From Treponema sp. (GTDB taxonomy: Bacteria; Spirochaetota; Spirochaetia; Treponematales; Treponemataceae), in the NCBI GenBank assembly GCA_017484285.1, contig JAFUTH010000017.1, forward strand, positions 78,541 to 142,540: 64,000 bases of DNA. The letters are read 5' to 3'. The notes beneath the pieces were generated by a model. That model saw only the letters and a list, made by a program, of their open reading frames with translations, was not told where the DNA came from and did not search any database. Numbering within the stretch: the stretch's first letter is position 1; each line of letters begins with the position of its first letter. A program made the position numbers and the translations under genes. Shown here one piece after another: positions 52,657-63,100 of this stretch.

Positions 52657-55600
52657 TTATTTTATAAGACTTTCTATCTCCTTCTTCTTGTTGGAGATGG
52701 AAGTTTTTATAAAATCAATTTCTTCTTCCGTAAAATTGAAAGCTTTGTAGATTTCTTCATTTACAGAGTTTTCAATTTTATTTAATCTTGGCAAAGGTAT
52801 TTCTTCTACATATTGTTGACGCATTTGGAATCCACCATTGTCCAATGTTGCAACACTATTGAAAAAATAATATGCCGCAAATTCTGAATTCAATTCTTTT
52901 ACAAGAATATCTAGGTCAGAACCAGAGAAAAAACATAAGCTATCAACGATGAAAAAACCTTCTGGTACAAAACAGAATCTAGGGAAAGCGTTCAAGTCTG
53001 ACTTCGACAATCTCATCAATCTTGCCCATACGATTTTTGGCTTATTAAATTCGTCCGAATAATTTGCACCCCATCTTTGCATCGCATACCATTCATAACG
53101 GATTCCTGTTTCTGCTTTGTTTCGTGCAGATAATTCTTTCTTGTACTGCAACAAATGAGCATAAACAGCTGGGTATTGCTTTTTAAATTCCATCTCAGCT
53201 TTTTCAGATGCACCTTGAATTGTCTGGTCAAACTGCAAAGGAAAGTGCCACGGTATATAAATAAGCCATAAATCAGCCCAGTTGTAAGAATATCTCTTTA
53301 TATCCCGTCCGCGCAAAATCGGTCGTATTAACCCGTCCGTTCTTTTGCGCTCGGCTTCTGTTTTGCAATTGTCTAAAATTTCTTGGCGTTTATCACCAGA
53401 AATAATGAAAGCATCGTTAAATCCTGTAAGCACTCCACGGTAGATATTGATGTCCCAGTCTTTGAGCGGAACGCCAACGGCTTCAATCTTGCGCTTTATA
53501 CTCTGCTCAATCGGGCTGAGAATCACCCAGCTTTCATTGCTTGTAAATGCGCACGGATAACTTTCCTGCCGAACAAAATCGCTCAAATTTGCTAAGCCAG
53601 CTTTTGTAAGCGCCGTGGCAATGCAACTTTGTGTTTTCCCTGCGTTTTTACCTTTCTCAAAAAGCAGAATATTCGTGTCTACCGTTGCGCTTTCAAACAC
53701 TTTTACGCCTGCAAAATCAACAAGCAGTTTCGGGTTCACCTTGCTGGCAAAGAACTCACGCAGTTTTTCGCCATAGCCCGCGCGCATCCATTTGTTGGAA
53801 GTGATAAAACACAGTCTGCCTTTTTCGCTCAAAAGATTGTAGCCTTTTTCATAAAACAGGCAGTAGATGTCTCCCATTTTTGTGTAAGTTTCATATCCCT
53901 TGCCGTCATACAGTTTTGCCAACCTGCCGTCGTCTTTTTGCAGCTGCACATACGGCGGATTTCCGATTACGATGTCGAATCTATCTTTTACGCCGTACAT
54001 CCAATCCGCGTCAAAAAATGAGCTTGTCGCATTCTGGTCATAGGGATTCCATTCTGCAAGTTGAATCGCATCTTCGGGTGGATAGATTTTGTCCTCAGTG
54101 AGTAAGTCTGCCAATTCTTTACGAAGTTTTGCATCTTGATTTCTTATTGTCTTTTTTTCGTTGGCATCCTTTGCCGCAAAATGCTTCTTTCGGATTAAGT
54201 TCAACTCATTTTGAATTTCTTCAATCCGTGGATTCGCAAACAGATAGCCGTCTTTTGATTTCTTCTTTTTTTCGGTCAGCGTGTCTGCCGCAACGAATTT
54301 CGTTTCGAGATTCGGAAGCGGATTGTAACCGTAGTTGTCTTCTTCATCGTCATTCTTGGGCTGCTCGCAAATAAGGCTGATGAAAAAGCGGAGTTTACAA
54401 ATCTGCACAGCAATCGGCTGAATGTCCACGCCATAAATTGAATTCTGAATGATTTCCTTTTTCAGACTGTACAGATATTTTGCGTACTCATAATCATTGT
54501 TCAGCACAGTTTCTGAGACAGCTGCATCGGCATCTACATTTCGATACGAACGGAATTTGTTTTCGACATTGTATGTCTTATACTGCCAGATAATTTCTTT
54601 CGTGTCGGCATCAACAATCTGACGGATTTCTTGCTTGGATTTTATTGAATTGAAAGAAAGCCCGTCATCAATGCGCCCCTGTGAAAACAAGTTTGCGATG
54701 GTCTTTTTATTCTGGCTTTTATTGTATTCGTTTATCACTTCTTTTACATACAATGCCAAATCCTGAGAATTGTACAAAGTTTTCTGCAATTTTCCATTCA
54801 GTTTAAGCGTAAACATCTGGTCGCCAATGTATTCGGCTTTTATATTCAAGTCCGAGCCGCTCGGCGCATAATTGATGCACTGCCCTTTTTTGATGGGAAG
54901 CGTGTTTTGCTCGTCTTTCTGTGCGGAAATTTTATCAAGAATGGTATGCAGTTCGACAAGCTGATTTAAGATGCCCATCGGGAAGGCGCCTGAACCGCAG
55001 GCAGGGTCAATGATTTTTATCTCAAACAACGCTACACGCATTGCGTTTATCTGCTCTGGAGAAAGATGAATATTCTCAAAATTAAGAAGCGCATTCTCGT
55101 CAAACAACTTCTTCAATTCAGTCTCGCTGATATTCAGCACTTCTTTATGCAGATAGTCCAAAAGCGACTGCTCAACCATAAATGAAACAATCTCACGGGG
55201 CGTATAGAATGAGCCTGAATCTTTGCGAGCTGTTTCCTGTGTTTCGGGGTTATATGTACCCAAAAGATTTTCAAAGACTTTTCCCAACAACTCAGGGTCA
55301 AGCGCAACTTGCACATCGTTCGGGCTGCTTTCTTCCACCGTAAAATTGTAACGGCTCAAAAGCGGGATAAGTCCCTGTTGCTTTTCATCTTCGCTCCAAA
55401 AAAGTGAATTCGGCACAAATGCGCGGCGGCGCGGTTCTCTGCTAAAACCGTCAATGTAATGAACAGTGTGCGTTTTTCCATTCTCGCTTATTTCGTCCCA
55501 ATCCAGGCATTCAAACAACCCGCCGTTCAAGAACGGAACAGCCTTAAACTTCTCCACCATTTCTTCATGTGACACAGTGAAAAATGAATCTTTATTGTTG

Positions 55601-56514
55601 TCGCGATAATAAGTCTTAATGCCATAATGACTGTCTGCGCCGTCATGGTCTGAATTGTTCGCAAAGGCACGCTCGGAAATCTTTTTGTTCAACGCGCCAA
55701 AAAACAAATTCTGCAAGACGGCATTGTAATAGTTTCCGTCTTGTTCAGAATTCAACATAGGTTTTGAAAGAATGCTATTCAGCTGCTTCTTGTCAAAAAT
55801 CCATGCAGGCACTAAGTCCTTGTGCTTGATGAACCACACGAACATAAGACGAGTAATCAGGCGGATAAGCTGCAAGTTGTTGTTTTCTTTTGTAAGTTCA
55901 GCATATTTCCCGACACAGTTTGCGCTAGGAAATTCAGCAAGATTACATGCTGTTTCATACCACTTGAATAGTTCGCCGAAGAACTCTTTTGTGAGACTTT
56001 CCACGCTGAAGGCGGCGGTCATCGCGTCGTTGTCGGGGTAGCCGCCCGCTTTTGCCAAGTCCGCGAATCGTTCTGCGGCGGTACGGCAGTGCATTCCGTT
56101 TCCGCAGAGGTAGGTATAGCGTTTGAGGTTCGTCGTCTCGGAAAGCGTCGCGCCCTTGTACACATAGCTTACGCGCCATTCTTTTGACGGGTCGGTGTAA
56201 TGGAAAAAGATGAGCGCACTTTGATAGGCATCGACGATTGATTTTGTGATGTAGCGGTTAATCGTGACGCGGTTGTTTTTGAGCACCACGGACTCGGCGA
56301 GTTCCACATCCACAAAGTTTATGTCGGAGCTCTGGTTCGCAAAAATCGTGATGGCTTTGATTTTGCCCGCGTCCTTTTCTTCCACGGGAACGCGCAGGGA
56401 AGGACGGTCAATGCCAGCCCACAAGGGCGCGATGAGCTGTTCGCGGAGCGTTTCGATTCCGGGATAGTCGCCTTCAAACAATGCCTTGAACTGATTCTGT
56501 ACTGCTTCGCTCAT
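52657..56514 (-). CDS. Eco57I-like N6-adenine DNA methyltransferase with switchable recognition tail
   Basis: 1285 aa. An N-terminal region (1-420) with no recognisable nuclease precedes the Rossmann methyltransferase: GSFYTPREIVSFMVEQSLL, SAM motif IDPACGSGAFPMGIL (about 502) and the catalytic NPPYVQLQ (about 852-855), typical of amino-methyltransferases. From residue 977 comes the target-recognition tail, in two halves divided by SDEFNKPKIVW, with a short helical end. The 136-bp inverted repeat covers residues 977-1022. The start overlaps the stop of the helicase gene by ATGA. The gene should set both self-marking and, with the helicase/nuclease, restriction specificity. Similar proteins belong to type IIG, BREX (PglX) and DISARM systems; this one lacks their other genes. 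Confidence 0.9.
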   Translation of the reverse strand: MSEAVQNQFKALFEGDYPGIETLREQLIAPLWAGIDRPSLRVPVEEKDAGKIKAITIFANQSSDINFVDVELAESVVLKNNRVTINRYITKSIVDAYQSALIFFHYTDPSKEWRVSYVYKGATLSETTNLKRYTYLCGNGMHCRTAAERFADLAKAGGYPDNDAMTAAFSVESLTKEFFGELFKWYETACNLAEFPSANCVGKYAELTKENNNLQLIRLITRLMFVWFIKHKDLVPAWIFDKKQLNSILSKPMLNSEQDGNYYNAVLQNLFFGALNKKISERAFANNSDHDGADSHYGIKTYYRDNNKDSFFTVSHEEMVEKFKAVPFLNGGLFECLDWDEISENGKTHTVHYIDGFSREPRRRAFVPNSLFWSEDEKQQGLIPLLSRYNFTVEESSPNDVQVALDPELLGKVFENLLGTYNPETQETARKDSGSFYTPREIVSFMVEQSLLDYLHKEVLNISETELKKLFDENALLNFENIHLSPEQINAMRVALFEIKIIDPACGSGAFPMGILNQLVELHTILDKISAQKDEQNTLPIKKGQCINYAPSGSDLNIKAEYIGDQMFTLKLNGKLQKTLYNSQDLALYVKEVINEYNKSQNKKTIANLFSQGRIDDGLSFNSIKSKQEIRQIVDADTKEIIWQYKTYNVENKFRSYRNVDADAAVSETVLNNDYEYAKYLYSLKKEIIQNSIYGVDIQPIAVQICKLRFFISLICEQPKNDDEEDNYGYNPLPNLETKFVAADTLTEKKKKSKDGYLFANPRIEEIQNELNLIRKKHFAAKDANEKKTIRNQDAKLRKELADLLTEDKIYPPEDAIQLAEWNPYDQNATSSFFDADWMYGVKDRFDIVIGNPPYVQLQKDDGRLAKLYDGKGYETYTKMGDIYCLFYEKGYNLLSEKGRLCFITSNKWMRAGYGEKLREFFASKVNPKLLVDFAGVKVFESATVDTNILLFEKGKNAGKTQSCIATALTKAGLANLSDFVRQESYPCAFTSNESWVILSPIEQSIKRKIEAVGVPLKDWDINIYRGVLTGFNDAFIISGDKRQEILDNCKTEAERKRTDGLIRPILRGRDIKRYSYNWADLWLIYIPWHFPLQFDQTIQGASEKAEMEFKKQYPAVYAHLLQYKKELSARNKAETGIRYEWYAMQRWGANYSDEFNKPKIVWARLMRLSKSDLNAFPRFCFVPEGFFIVDSLCFFSGSDLDILVKELNSEFAAYYFFNSVATLDNGGFQMRQQYVEEIPLPRLNKIENSVNEEIYKAFNFTEEEIDFIKTSISNKKKEIESLIK
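53038..53059 (-). repeat. Short mid-tail repeat, copy in the methyltransferase
   Basis: Reverse complement of 52247-52268, 22 of 22 identical, and 32 bases shared with cassette 1 (53028-53059 side). It codes for SDEFNKP, in the same frame in all three copies. Confidence 0.85.
53450..53585 (-). repeat. Right copy of the 136-bp inverted repeat
   Basis: Lies in the methyltransferase gene at the start of its recognition tail. 3445 bases separate it from the left copy; that segment (50005-53449) is the predicted invertible DNA. Confidence 0.95.
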
Positions 56515-59500
56515 TTTTGCTCTCCTATGCTCTCCAGTTTATCAATACTCTCCAAAAAATGCTTTTCCTGATAGGTCTTGCCATCAGCGGCAGTTGTTGC
56601 AAAATTTGCAACAACTGAATCGCTTATATATTCCCCATCTTTCTTCGCCACCAGCATAAAACGCACCTCGGGCATCGCCCCGTTCACTTTCTTTGTAAGC
56701 ATGGCGTGCCAGTCCTGCAACAGCGAATCGATTTCAAGAAGCCCGTCGCAATCCGCGTCAAGGATTTTTCTGATGAGTGGCGCATTGTTTCCACGGACGC
56801 TTGCTTTTATGTCGTTGAAAAGCGGAAGCACCTCGGCGGAAAGCGGATAGTGCTTTTTCAGCTCGTCCAGTTTTTTCATCGCAGAAAGGCGGTCTTTTTC
56901 GTTCACGCGCGTTTTTGACTTTACGCTCAAGCCCTCATTGCTCCGCTGAGTCTGGAACGCGACAAGGCACTTCTGCTGACAGTCCTTGTATTCAGAAACG
57001 GAAAGCTCCCGCATCTCCTTTTTCGCAAATTCGCGGATTGCACGGCAAAACGAAATCTGATTCGGCGCATAAAAGCCTGTCGTGTGCGCTTCGTCCACAC
57101 AGAAAAATCCGTTCTGCACAAGAGAATACATGCCGGAATGATTTTGCCCGCCGTTGTTCTGCGCAACTGCCGTCACCACGGGCTTTTTTATGGCGAGCAA
57201 GTCAGCGTATTTCGCCGGTTCTTTTTCCTTAAAATCCCGAAGCTCCGTAATGAATTCGATTTTGGGGTCAAGACTTTCGGCTTCCGCAAAGTCGGGGCGT
57301 TCGATTTCCACAAGCTCCTCGTCCTGCGTGTAAATCTGGCTGTCCTCGCCGAACATGTTGTGGAACGCCTGCAATTTTATGAGCGTCCGCTTGTACAGGT
57401 TAATCTGATTGTCGCCAAGCGTGGACGGATAAAAGTTGTAGCTGTAGATTTTTTCTGATGTAGAGCCAATGCGGTTGATTCGCCCGAGCCGCTGCATGAG
57501 CCGCGTAGAATTCCACGGAGAATCGTAGTTAATCAGCGTGTTCGCGCAGTGCAAGTTCACGCCCTCGGCAAGCACATCGGTGGTCACAAGGATTTTGTAG
57601 GTGTCCTGCGGCGTTCCCTTGTAGTTCGCATCGAAATTCGCTTCCAAGACTTCCTGCATGTCCGTGCGATTCTTCGCCGTGATTTTGAGCACTTGCCCAG
57701 GGTAGTTCTCGTTTAAAAACTCGTAGAGCATGTTTTGCGTGGCAATGCATTCGGTAAAGACCACGATTTTTTGGCTGGGATTTCGCTTCTTGTTCAAGAA
57801 TTTGCTTTCGATGTTCATCACGAATGTGTCGCGCTTCTTGTCCTGCTTGTTCTTTGCCCACTCGTCCACGAGCGAGCCGATGAGCGCAAGATCATTCTGT
57901 AGATTCTGCACATATTCATCGGTAAAATCTTTCGCCCTGTATTCCGCATTTCGGTCAGTCTGGTGCTTTTTGTTGTAGGTGGCGATTTTCGCCCTGATTT
58001 CCGCAAAGGCTTTTTCCCGCTCGCTTACTGAATACGCATTGAGAATCTTATGAATGTCAAAGTCCGGGCAGACAAACACGCTGTCGCTCTCAAACATTCG
58101 GAGCATGTTCTGCGTGTTTGCATACAGATTTTTAAGCGACTCTTCAAAGGCATCGCGGCTGCTTTCAAGGCGTTTTACAAGGTGCAGCTCCATTAAGCCC
58201 GCAAGTCGCTCGGAAATTCCCTCGGCGGTAATCGTGCCGCTCGCTTCCCTGCCCCGCTTTGAGTCATATTCGTAGCGTCTGCGGTTTTTCGCGTCTTTCA
58301 AATACTGAATCGCGCGGTAGCGGTAGTAGCCCAAGCAGTTCACGCCTTCTTCGCGGAAGTCAAGCTCCTGCATTCCGTTTTCGTCCACATCAACACGGGA
58401 GACTTTCGGCGCAATCACATCAAGCGTATGCACAAAAAGCTGTGCGAGCGAGCCTGTCATCTCGTAGGGCAAGCCCTCCGGCGGCTGAATCTTGGGGAAC
58501 ACGATGCCCTGCTTTTCCATGTCCGCTTTGTACAAGTCAGACTGCAAATCAGTGCGGGTGCGGCGGATAACGAGCTGGTTCAGCACATCGTCTCGTATCT
58601 GGTCGGCAAGTTCTTTCAGCGTGAGCATGTCCTGTTTTTTCTGCGCCTTTGTCTTAGGGATCTTGTTCCCCTCGCCGTCTTTTTCGCTCCAGTCGCGGAT
58701 ACACGCCTCGTATACCTTTTCTTTTTCGGAAAAATACGACTCCAGATTGCTTTCATGCTGCCCAAGAGCCGTGAGCGTAGAATGGCGGCGGTCATGCTCA
58801 AAAAGATAGAGCTGATTTGCGATGTCGGACGGGCGGTTGTTCTGTGGGGTCGCGGAAAGCAGTACGACAAAAGGCTTTGTTTCGGCAAGCAAATCTTCAA
58901 GTTTCTGATACATAATCGTGCCGCTGTTGCGGAAGCGGTGGCTTTCGTCCACGACGACCATGCCGTACGCTTTTTTTACGAATGCGGAATCAAAATCATC
59001 CGTCTGGGCTAAGTTTTCGCCGTTTTCTGTGCCGCCCTCGGAATCAAGACAGCCGATTGTCGTGAGCGTGATGTACGAGCCGATTTTCTTCTCTGCGTCC
59101 TTGTCAAAATAGTCAATCGAATCCTGCCAGCTTTTTTTGACGGCGGGCGGCGTGATAATCAGAACGGGCTTTGCAAAATCGCTTTCCAAAAGGGAGCGTT
59201 TCACAATCATCAGCGCGGTAAAAGTCTTTCCCAAACCCACCACATCCGCAAGAATCATGCCGTGGTGCTTTTCCAGAATGCCGAACGCCTGATTGACCGC
59301 CTGAAGCTGATACGAGAGCAACTTGAATTTCGGGTCGCGTGGCACATACTCCGACGGCGCAATTTTTCCCGCAGAATCAAGATAGGAAGCAAACTGCGTG
59401 ATGAGCAACTTGCGGTAGGCGTCTTTGGGAGAAAGGAGGGCGAAATCAAACTGATTTTCAGGTGAACAAACCTTTTCTGCTGCCCGCCCGATTTTTGACG

Positions 59501-60170
59501 GACGAAGAATTTCTTCAAGAAATACTCCTTCCCAGGGATTCGACAATTTCCATTTTTCTTCAAACCACTGAGTATGGGTTTTATGTTTTTTCGTTCCACT
59601 GCCTACAACATGCAACCAATTTGATTCAAGATAATTCAGTTCTGCATTCTCAAAAAGTCCGTTTTTAGTAAAATTACTGCTTCCGACAATTCCATACGCT
59701 TTTTCATTTTCGACATCTTTTTCGGTTCTAAAAATCCAGCACTTTGAATGCAAGAATTGAACTTCATCGTTCTCATTCTTTTTAAAAATATGCACTTCAA
59801 ACTTTTCAGTATTTCCAAGATTTTTGAGAAGAAATGCAACAGCCTCTACATAATCATCTTTTACTTCAATTTCATTTATGTCGGTTTTTATAAAATCTTC
59901 AGGAAATTGCTTTGCGTCTCCATACTTCGGATTTTTGTTGTATTTCGCATACAGATACGGGTCTTTTCCGATAAGAATACGAAGTTTCGCTTTTTCTCTC
60001 TGCAAAAAATCCTTCAATGTGCCAAAAATAAGCGCAAGACCTGGAATATCCCAATAGCCCGTGGCAATATCAATCTGCGTAATTGACTCATCTGCTATAA
60101 TTTTGTTCACAATATCCACGAGTTTCAGACTTTCTGAATTGTCAATGAGCGTGTTGCCAATTTCTATCAT
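56511..60170 (-). CDS. PLD-nuclease/SNF2 helicase fusion, restriction subunit
   Basis: 1219 aa. Residues 20-200 form a phospholipase-D-like nuclease domain with HSKCWIF (HxK, about 142) and GSSNFTKNG (about 160). A SNF2/superfamily-2 helicase follows: motif I ADVVGLGKTF (about 305-315), motif II VVDESHRFRN (about 407), and the C-terminal half with FTECIATQNML, ILVTTDVLAEGVNLH and LMQRLGRINRIGS. The last 300 residues are helical. With one HKD-type motif, the nuclease may need to dimerise. The gene starts 10 bases after addB, with AGGGGGG spanning the addB stop, and overlaps the methyltransferase gene by ATGA. I infer that it translocates on and cuts unmodified DNA. Confidence 0.88.
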   Translation of the reverse strand: MIEIGNTLIDNSESLKLVDIVNKIIADESITQIDIATGYWDIPGLALIFGTLKDFLQREKAKLRILIGKDPYLYAKYNKNPKYGDAKQFPEDFIKTDINEIEVKDDYVEAVAFLLKNLGNTEKFEVHIFKKNENDEVQFLHSKCWIFRTEKDVENEKAYGIVGSSNFTKNGLFENAELNYLESNWLHVVGSGTKKHKTHTQWFEEKWKLSNPWEGVFLEEILRPSKIGRAAEKVCSPENQFDFALLSPKDAYRKLLITQFASYLDSAGKIAPSEYVPRDPKFKLLSYQLQAVNQAFGILEKHHGMILADVVGLGKTFTALMIVKRSLLESDFAKPVLIITPPAVKKSWQDSIDYFDKDAEKKIGSYITLTTIGCLDSEGGTENGENLAQTDDFDSAFVKKAYGMVVVDESHRFRNSGTIMYQKLEDLLAETKPFVVLLSATPQNNRPSDIANQLYLFEHDRRHSTLTALGQHESNLESYFSEKEKVYEACIRDWSEKDGEGNKIPKTKAQKKQDMLTLKELADQIRDDVLNQLVIRRTRTDLQSDLYKADMEKQGIVFPKIQPPEGLPYEMTGSLAQLFVHTLDVIAPKVSRVDVDENGMQELDFREEGVNCLGYYRYRAIQYLKDAKNRRRYEYDSKRGREASGTITAEGISERLAGLMELHLVKRLESSRDAFEESLKNLYANTQNMLRMFESDSVFVCPDFDIHKILNAYSVSEREKAFAEIRAKIATYNKKHQTDRNAEYRAKDFTDEYVQNLQNDLALIGSLVDEWAKNKQDKKRDTFVMNIESKFLNKKRNPSQKIVVFTECIATQNMLYEFLNENYPGQVLKITAKNRTDMQEVLEANFDANYKGTPQDTYKILVTTDVLAEGVNLHCANTLINYDSPWNSTRLMQRLGRINRIGSTSEKIYSYNFYPSTLGDNQINLYKRTLIKLQAFHNMFGEDSQIYTQDEELVEIERPDFAEAESLDPKIEFITELRDFKEKEPAKYADLLAIKKPVVTAVAQNNGGQNHSGMYSLVQNGFFCVDEAHTTGFYAPNQISFCRAIREFAKKEMRELSVSEYKDCQQKCLVAFQTQRSNEGLSVKSKTRVNEKDRLSAMKKLDELKKHYPLSAEVLPLFNDIKASVRGNNAPLIRKILDADCDGLLEIDSLLQDWHAMLTKKVNGAMPEVRFMLVAKKDGEYISDSVVANFATTAADGKTYQEKHFLESIDKLESIGEQK

Positions 60171-60179
60171 TTTCCCCCC

Positions 60180-63100
60180 TCACTCCCCGCTTACCGTGAA
60201 ATATCGTCTGCACAGTGCCTGATAGTCTATGCAGTTGTCAAATTCGCCTTTAGCAGTGCAGACGGTGCGGCTTTGGTTCAGCGCGGTCACGGCAAATTGT
60301 TCGCTTGTCACTTCTTCGTAGAATCGGCGGGTGTATTTAAGCATTTCGGCTTTTGCGAGATTCACTTCTTCGTCGGTGATTTTGTTCGCCTTTCCGTTTT
60401 CGGTCTGCCCCAAGAAGGGCGTTTCGGCGACGTTTTTTATCGAATAGAATTGCGCGATTGTGACGGCGAGGCGTTCGGATTCGTTCACATTGTTTTCGAG
60501 CAAGTACAAATAGAGCGGAAGCTGGAAGTCGATGATTTTTTCTTTTTTGTTCGGCTCTTGCTCCTTGACTTTCAGATTTTTCGGCACGGAAGAAGTTTTG
60601 TAGTCAACGATGGCGAATTCCGTTTCATTCGGAGAAGCGAGAATGCAGTCGATTTTGCCCGCAAGATAATAGCCGCACTCCCCGCTTTCACTTTCGGGCG
60701 GAAGGGCGCACACTTCCTTTTCGACGGCATACACCGTAAATCCGCGGAAAATGTCGCACAAGTGGAAAAGGCTTTTTTCGAGCATTCGGAAATTCGCGTT
60801 TTCTTCGGCTCGCGCTTCGTCGGCGATTTTGTATTGCGAAGAGATGATTTTGATTGTCGTCTGGCTTGCCTGCGTGCGCTCGCTCAATTCAGAAAAAATC
60901 TCTTTGAACGCGGAATTTTTATGCTCGGGTGAGACCGCTTCGTTTATCGAGTCAATCAGAATCTTTCGGTACTCGCTTCCCAAATGGTCGGCAGTTTCGC
61001 CCGTGCAGAGCGGCTTTTTTGCTTCCATGAGTTTTTTTGAGAACAGCTCGAAGATTTTGTGGTTCACCGTTCCGAGAATATATTCGTCAATCAATTCGGC
61101 TTCGTTGTCGAGCGGGGCAAGGCGAAGCACATTCTTAAAGAGCCATTTCCGCGGACAAGTGAAGTATTGCTTTAAAGTCGTGGGCGTGACTTCGATTTTT
61201 TCAAGAAGAAGCGGATTTTTCGCGCGGTAAGAAGAAGCATTTTCCTTTAAAAAATGAAGCCGGTTCTGAATGAGCGCGGTGAATTTCTCGTTTTTTTCAA
61301 AAAGACCCGAATCTTTTTTCTCAGAAGCGTGCGATTTCTTCCATAAAGAAAGCCCTGCCGCCTGTTTTGCGTACACTTTTTTGAGATTCGAATACGGATT
61401 TCCCGAAAGAAGCGATTTTTTCTCCTCGGAGAATGAATCCGTGCGATTTTTTGAGGATTTTCCCTCCGTTTCGCTCAGTTTTCCGTAGAAAAAGCCGTAC
61501 TCGCCGTTGTAGGCATGGCGCGACGCGGTGAAATATGCTTTTTCGAGCGCGGAATGCTGGTAGAGCTTCACAAAGTCAAAAGTCGGGTCGGAGTCAGAAA
61601 ATCCGAGCGACTGGTCGATTTCGCCCATCTTCATGAAAATCCGCCGTTTGTTCTCGTTCAAAAAATCAAGCGGCTTGAAAGAATCCGCCACCGAAAGCGA
61701 ATCCTGCGTTGAGTCCACCACCACATGGATTTTGTACGGAGCGGCGGGCGCACTTTTGTACGGATAGACCTGCACCGCCCTACTCTCCCCTTGCGAAAGG
61801 TACTGCACCGTGGAAAGATGCGAGACAAAAAACGAGAACGGAGAAGCCACCGCGTAGTCGTGAAATTCTTCTTCCAAATCGACGATTTCATTCAGCGAAG
61901 TGATGCATCGGCTCAGCACATTGTTGCTCAACGGCATTTCTTGGAACGCCGCCATGTCAAAGAAATTTTCCTTGAACCGCTCGTAGCCTTCACGAATCTC
62001 GGAGAATTTTTTTGCGCGAACCATCGGCGGAATCAGCTCGGCAAGATTCTTATAAAGATTTTTAATCAGCTCGTCGGAATTGAGCAGCGTTCCCCGGTCG
62101 TCCTTCGGGTGAGCGAACGACTCGTCCCACACCGTGACCGCCCGATTTTTCTCAAAGCGAAGCTCGCCCGCCGTGCAGATACAATTGTTCATGCGCCCGA
62201 AAAGCAGCAGATTCTCAATCGTCGCCTTGTTCGCCCAGGGAATATCCTCGTTTAGCAGAAGATTTTTCAGGCTCTCATACGAAAACTGATTCTCCACGCA
62301 CTCCTGAAGCTGGGAAAAGAACGCGCCCGCGCCGTACGAAGAAAGCGGTCGGCTGTAGCGGACAGAATGCGGAATCTCGTAAAGCGAGAATTCACGATCA
62401 AGGTACGAGCCGAAGTTGTCAAGATTCGGCACATTCACCGCCATGTCGCTCCACTCAATCCCGTTCTGCTCGTGCATTTCACGCAAAAAGAGCGCAACAT
62501 CTTTCAGCTCCAAGCCCGAATTCTCAAAAAAATACGCCTCGTACGCGCCTTCTTCTTCGGGAACGCCCACAAAATGAATTTTTTCGATTCCCGAAAGTTT
62601 GTGGCGGTACTGCTCCCAGTCTTCAAGCGTCTCAGGATAAATCAGAAAATACTCGCGCCCGTCGCCCGAAAAGTCAGGCTCAATCCAGGCGGGGTCAAAA
62701 AGCGAATGCGCGTGCAAAAAAGCCTTGTATTCATCGTACAGAATCTGAAAATCACGGTCTTCGTCGTCGGTAAAGCCCGCCGCTTTGTAGGAATTGTAAA
62801 ACGCTTTGAGATGCGCGTCGTCCTCAGAATCAGAAAAAGACTGTTCGACACCCTCAGAACCGCGAGCTTCCAACTGCGTATCCCGCAATTTTTTCCACAA
62901 CTGCAAGGACGGCAGAATCGAAGCAATCCACGAGGCAAATCCGCCCGACTCCTTCGCGTAGGCTTCAACGATAAGGCTTTTAAAGAACGGACTTTCCGCG
63001 TTTTTCTGAATGAGACAGTCCGAAAAGATTTTTCGCATGAGCGACGGCACGGTGCGCAGATTCTCAGCCTTCGCACGAATGCACTCGCCCTTGAATTTAT

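Noticed and set aside
52657..60170. Complete DISARM or BREX system
   Set aside because: Only a helicase and a methyltransferase are present; DrmA/DrmB, PglZ, BrxC and BrxL-type genes are absent.
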